Assembly: GCA_002733155.1 (NCBI GenBank)
Contig: NVUO01000027.1
Span: 38,162 to 43,508, forward strand
DNA length: 5,347 nucleotides
DNA from: Sulfurimonas sp.
Lineage (GTDB): Bacteria > Campylobacterota > Campylobacteria > Campylobacterales > Sulfurimonadaceae
Direction: 5' to 3'
Of this stretch, positions 4,370 through 5,347 are shown piece by piece (positions within the stretch are counted from its first letter, which is position 1; every line of letters begins with the position of its first letter). A program made the translations under genes and the position numbers. The notes beneath the pieces were generated by a model that saw only the letters and a program-made list of their open reading frames with translations, searched no databases and was not told where the DNA came from.

Positions 4370-5296
4370 TTACCCATCATCTGTTATTGCTGTGATTAGC
4401 TCTTTTAAAACATTTTCACATTTATCATTATCTATCTGACAAGTTCCGGCAGCTTCATGTCCACCACCTTTATACTTAAGCATTAATTCACTTATATTAG
4501 TTTGTGAGCTTCTATCAAGTATAGACTTACCAGTAGCAAATACTGTGTTTTGTTTTTTAAATCCCCAAATTACATGAATAGATATATTTGTTTGAGGAAA
4601 AAGTGCATAAATCATAAAACGATTACCTGAATAAATTATTTCTTCATCTCTTAAATCTAGTACAACTAAATTATCATAAACTTTAGAACATCTTTTAAGT
4701 TGCTCTTTAAACTCTTTTTCATATTTATTATATAAATCAACTCTTTCTTTTATGTCTGGTAATAACATAATATCATCTATACCATGATTATGACAATAAT
4801 CAATTAAGTTCATCATTAATTCATAGTTAGATATTTTAAACTCACGAAATCTACCTAGACCTGTACGAGAATCCATTAGGAAACTAAGCATTTCCCAGCC
4901 TTGTGGATTTATAATATCTTTTTTTGTAAACTGGGCAGAATCAGCCTTATCTACAGCTATCATCATATCTTCACGTATCATAGATAAATCATTGTCTTTA
5001 ATATAATGATTATATACAACTCTAGCGGCAGATGGAGCATCAGCAATAATTATATAATTATCTGCAGCAGAATTACGCATAGCCTCACTCTCGTGGTGAT
5101 CAAATACTAAATGAGCATTCTCTACATACGGTAAATTTGTAATTATGTCATTTTCAGTGATAGTTATGGTACCATCTTGCATATCTTTTGGATGTACAAA
5201 TATAATCTCACCTATTAAATCTAGCTGTCTTAAGATAACAGCAGACACTAGACCATCCATATCACTTCTAGTTACTAAACGAAATTTATTACTCAT
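4370..5296 (-). CDS. DHH/DHHA1-family phosphoesterase
   Basis: The product is a 308-residue cytoplasmic protein with the DHH superfamily layout. An N-terminal metal-binding motif, RSDMDG, contains Asp12 and Asp14. The signature DHH (FDHHES) is at residues 66-68. A second Asp-rich block, VDKADSAQF, follows near residue 115. The C-terminal DHHA1 domain carries YKGGGHEAAGTC (GGGH at 277-280), which binds the phosphate of the substrate. Family members hydrolyse phosphoester bonds with Mn2+ (polyphosphate, oligoribonucleotides, cyclic dinucleotides or pAp). The substrate of this branch cannot be deduced. The ATG at 5296 is chosen because AAAGG ends 8 nt upstream of it. A GTG at 5305 in the same frame overlaps that ribosome site and is unlikely. 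Its own promoter and terminator suggest a single-gene unit. Confidence 0.93.
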   Translation of the reverse strand: MSNKFRLVTRSDMDGLVSAVILRQLDLIGEIIFVHPKDMQDGTITITENDIITNLPYVENAHLVFDHHESEAMRNSAADNYIIIADAPSAARVVYNHYIKDNDLSMIREDMMIAVDKADSAQFTKKDIINPQGWEMLSFLMDSRTGLGRFREFKISNYELMMNLIDYCHNHGIDDIMLLPDIKERVDLYNKYEKEFKEQLKRCSKVYDNLVVLDLRDEEIIYSGNRFMIYALFPQTNISIHVIWGFKKQNTVFATGKSILDRSSQTNISELMLKYKGGGHEAAGTCQIDNDKCENVLKELITAITDDG

Positions 5297-5324
5297 AAGA
5301 TACACCTTTAATTTATATGAAAAT

Positions 5325-5330
5325 ATTATA
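5325..5330 (-). promoter_or_regulatory. -10 element of the DHH phosphoesterase gene
   Basis: A perfect TATAAT on the minus strand (5330-5325) lies about 28 nt upstream of the ATG at 5296, in a run of alternating A and T. Any -35 region would fall at the window edge or beyond it and cannot be assessed. Confidence 0.5.
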
Positions 5331-5347
5331 TATCAATATTATTAAAA

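Noticed and set aside
5145..5345. 66-codon plus-strand open frame
   Set aside because: It is the antisense shadow of the DHH phosphoesterase N-terminus and its promoter region.
1..5347. CRISPR array, defence system or prophage genes
   Set aside because: No regularly spaced direct repeats and no cas, restriction, toxin-antitoxin or phage proteins were found on either strand.

Overview
This is an AT-rich chromosomal window that looks like a member of the Campylobacterota, probably a Sulfurimonas- or Arcobacter-like genus. The evidence is the low GC content, extended -10 promoters without clear -35 boxes, an OprO/P-type porin with an N-terminal coiled coil, and the minus-strand order DHH-family phosphoesterase, small coiled-coil protein, ZapA-like protein, tRNA-Arg. 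The genus is an inference from protein character; no database search was run.

Layout. Positions 1-1302 (minus) hold an almost complete outer-membrane porin gene whose last few codons lie outside the window. Positions 1390-2108 hold a decayed IS110/IS1111-family insertion sequence. Its plus-strand transposase has lost most of its N-terminal catalytic domain and is split over several frames, but a 26-bp imperfect inverted repeat still brackets it. Positions 2109-2500 are a spacer with no convincing protein gene. It does contain a consensus-like minus-strand promoter, a 14-bp palindrome and a cluster of overlapping hairpins, which together could make a short RNA. Positions 2501-3432 are an IS30-family element with well-preserved 30-bp inverted repeats but a dead transposase (internal deletion plus frameshift, and a TGA in place of the usual Trp codon). 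Positions 3433-3662 are a short spacer with one strong hairpin.

Positions 3663-5296 are conserved housekeeping DNA, all on the minus strand: tRNA-Arg(GCG), a ZapA-like cell-division protein, a small coiled-coil protein and a DHH/DHHA1 phosphoesterase. The coiled-coil gene, zapA-like gene and tRNA look like one operon with its own extended -10 promoter. That promoter sits directly against the AT-rich terminator of the upstream DHH gene.

Taken together, the window is a stable minus-strand gene block and a porin gene separated by about 2.1 kb that has collected two dead insertion sequences. No defence system, CRISPR array, prophage or complete novel system is visible. The points most worth following are the possible short RNA locus at about 2200-2465, the porin promoter apparently lying inside the IS110 remnant, the still-bracketed but transposase-dead IS30, and the coiled-coil/ZapA gene pair.
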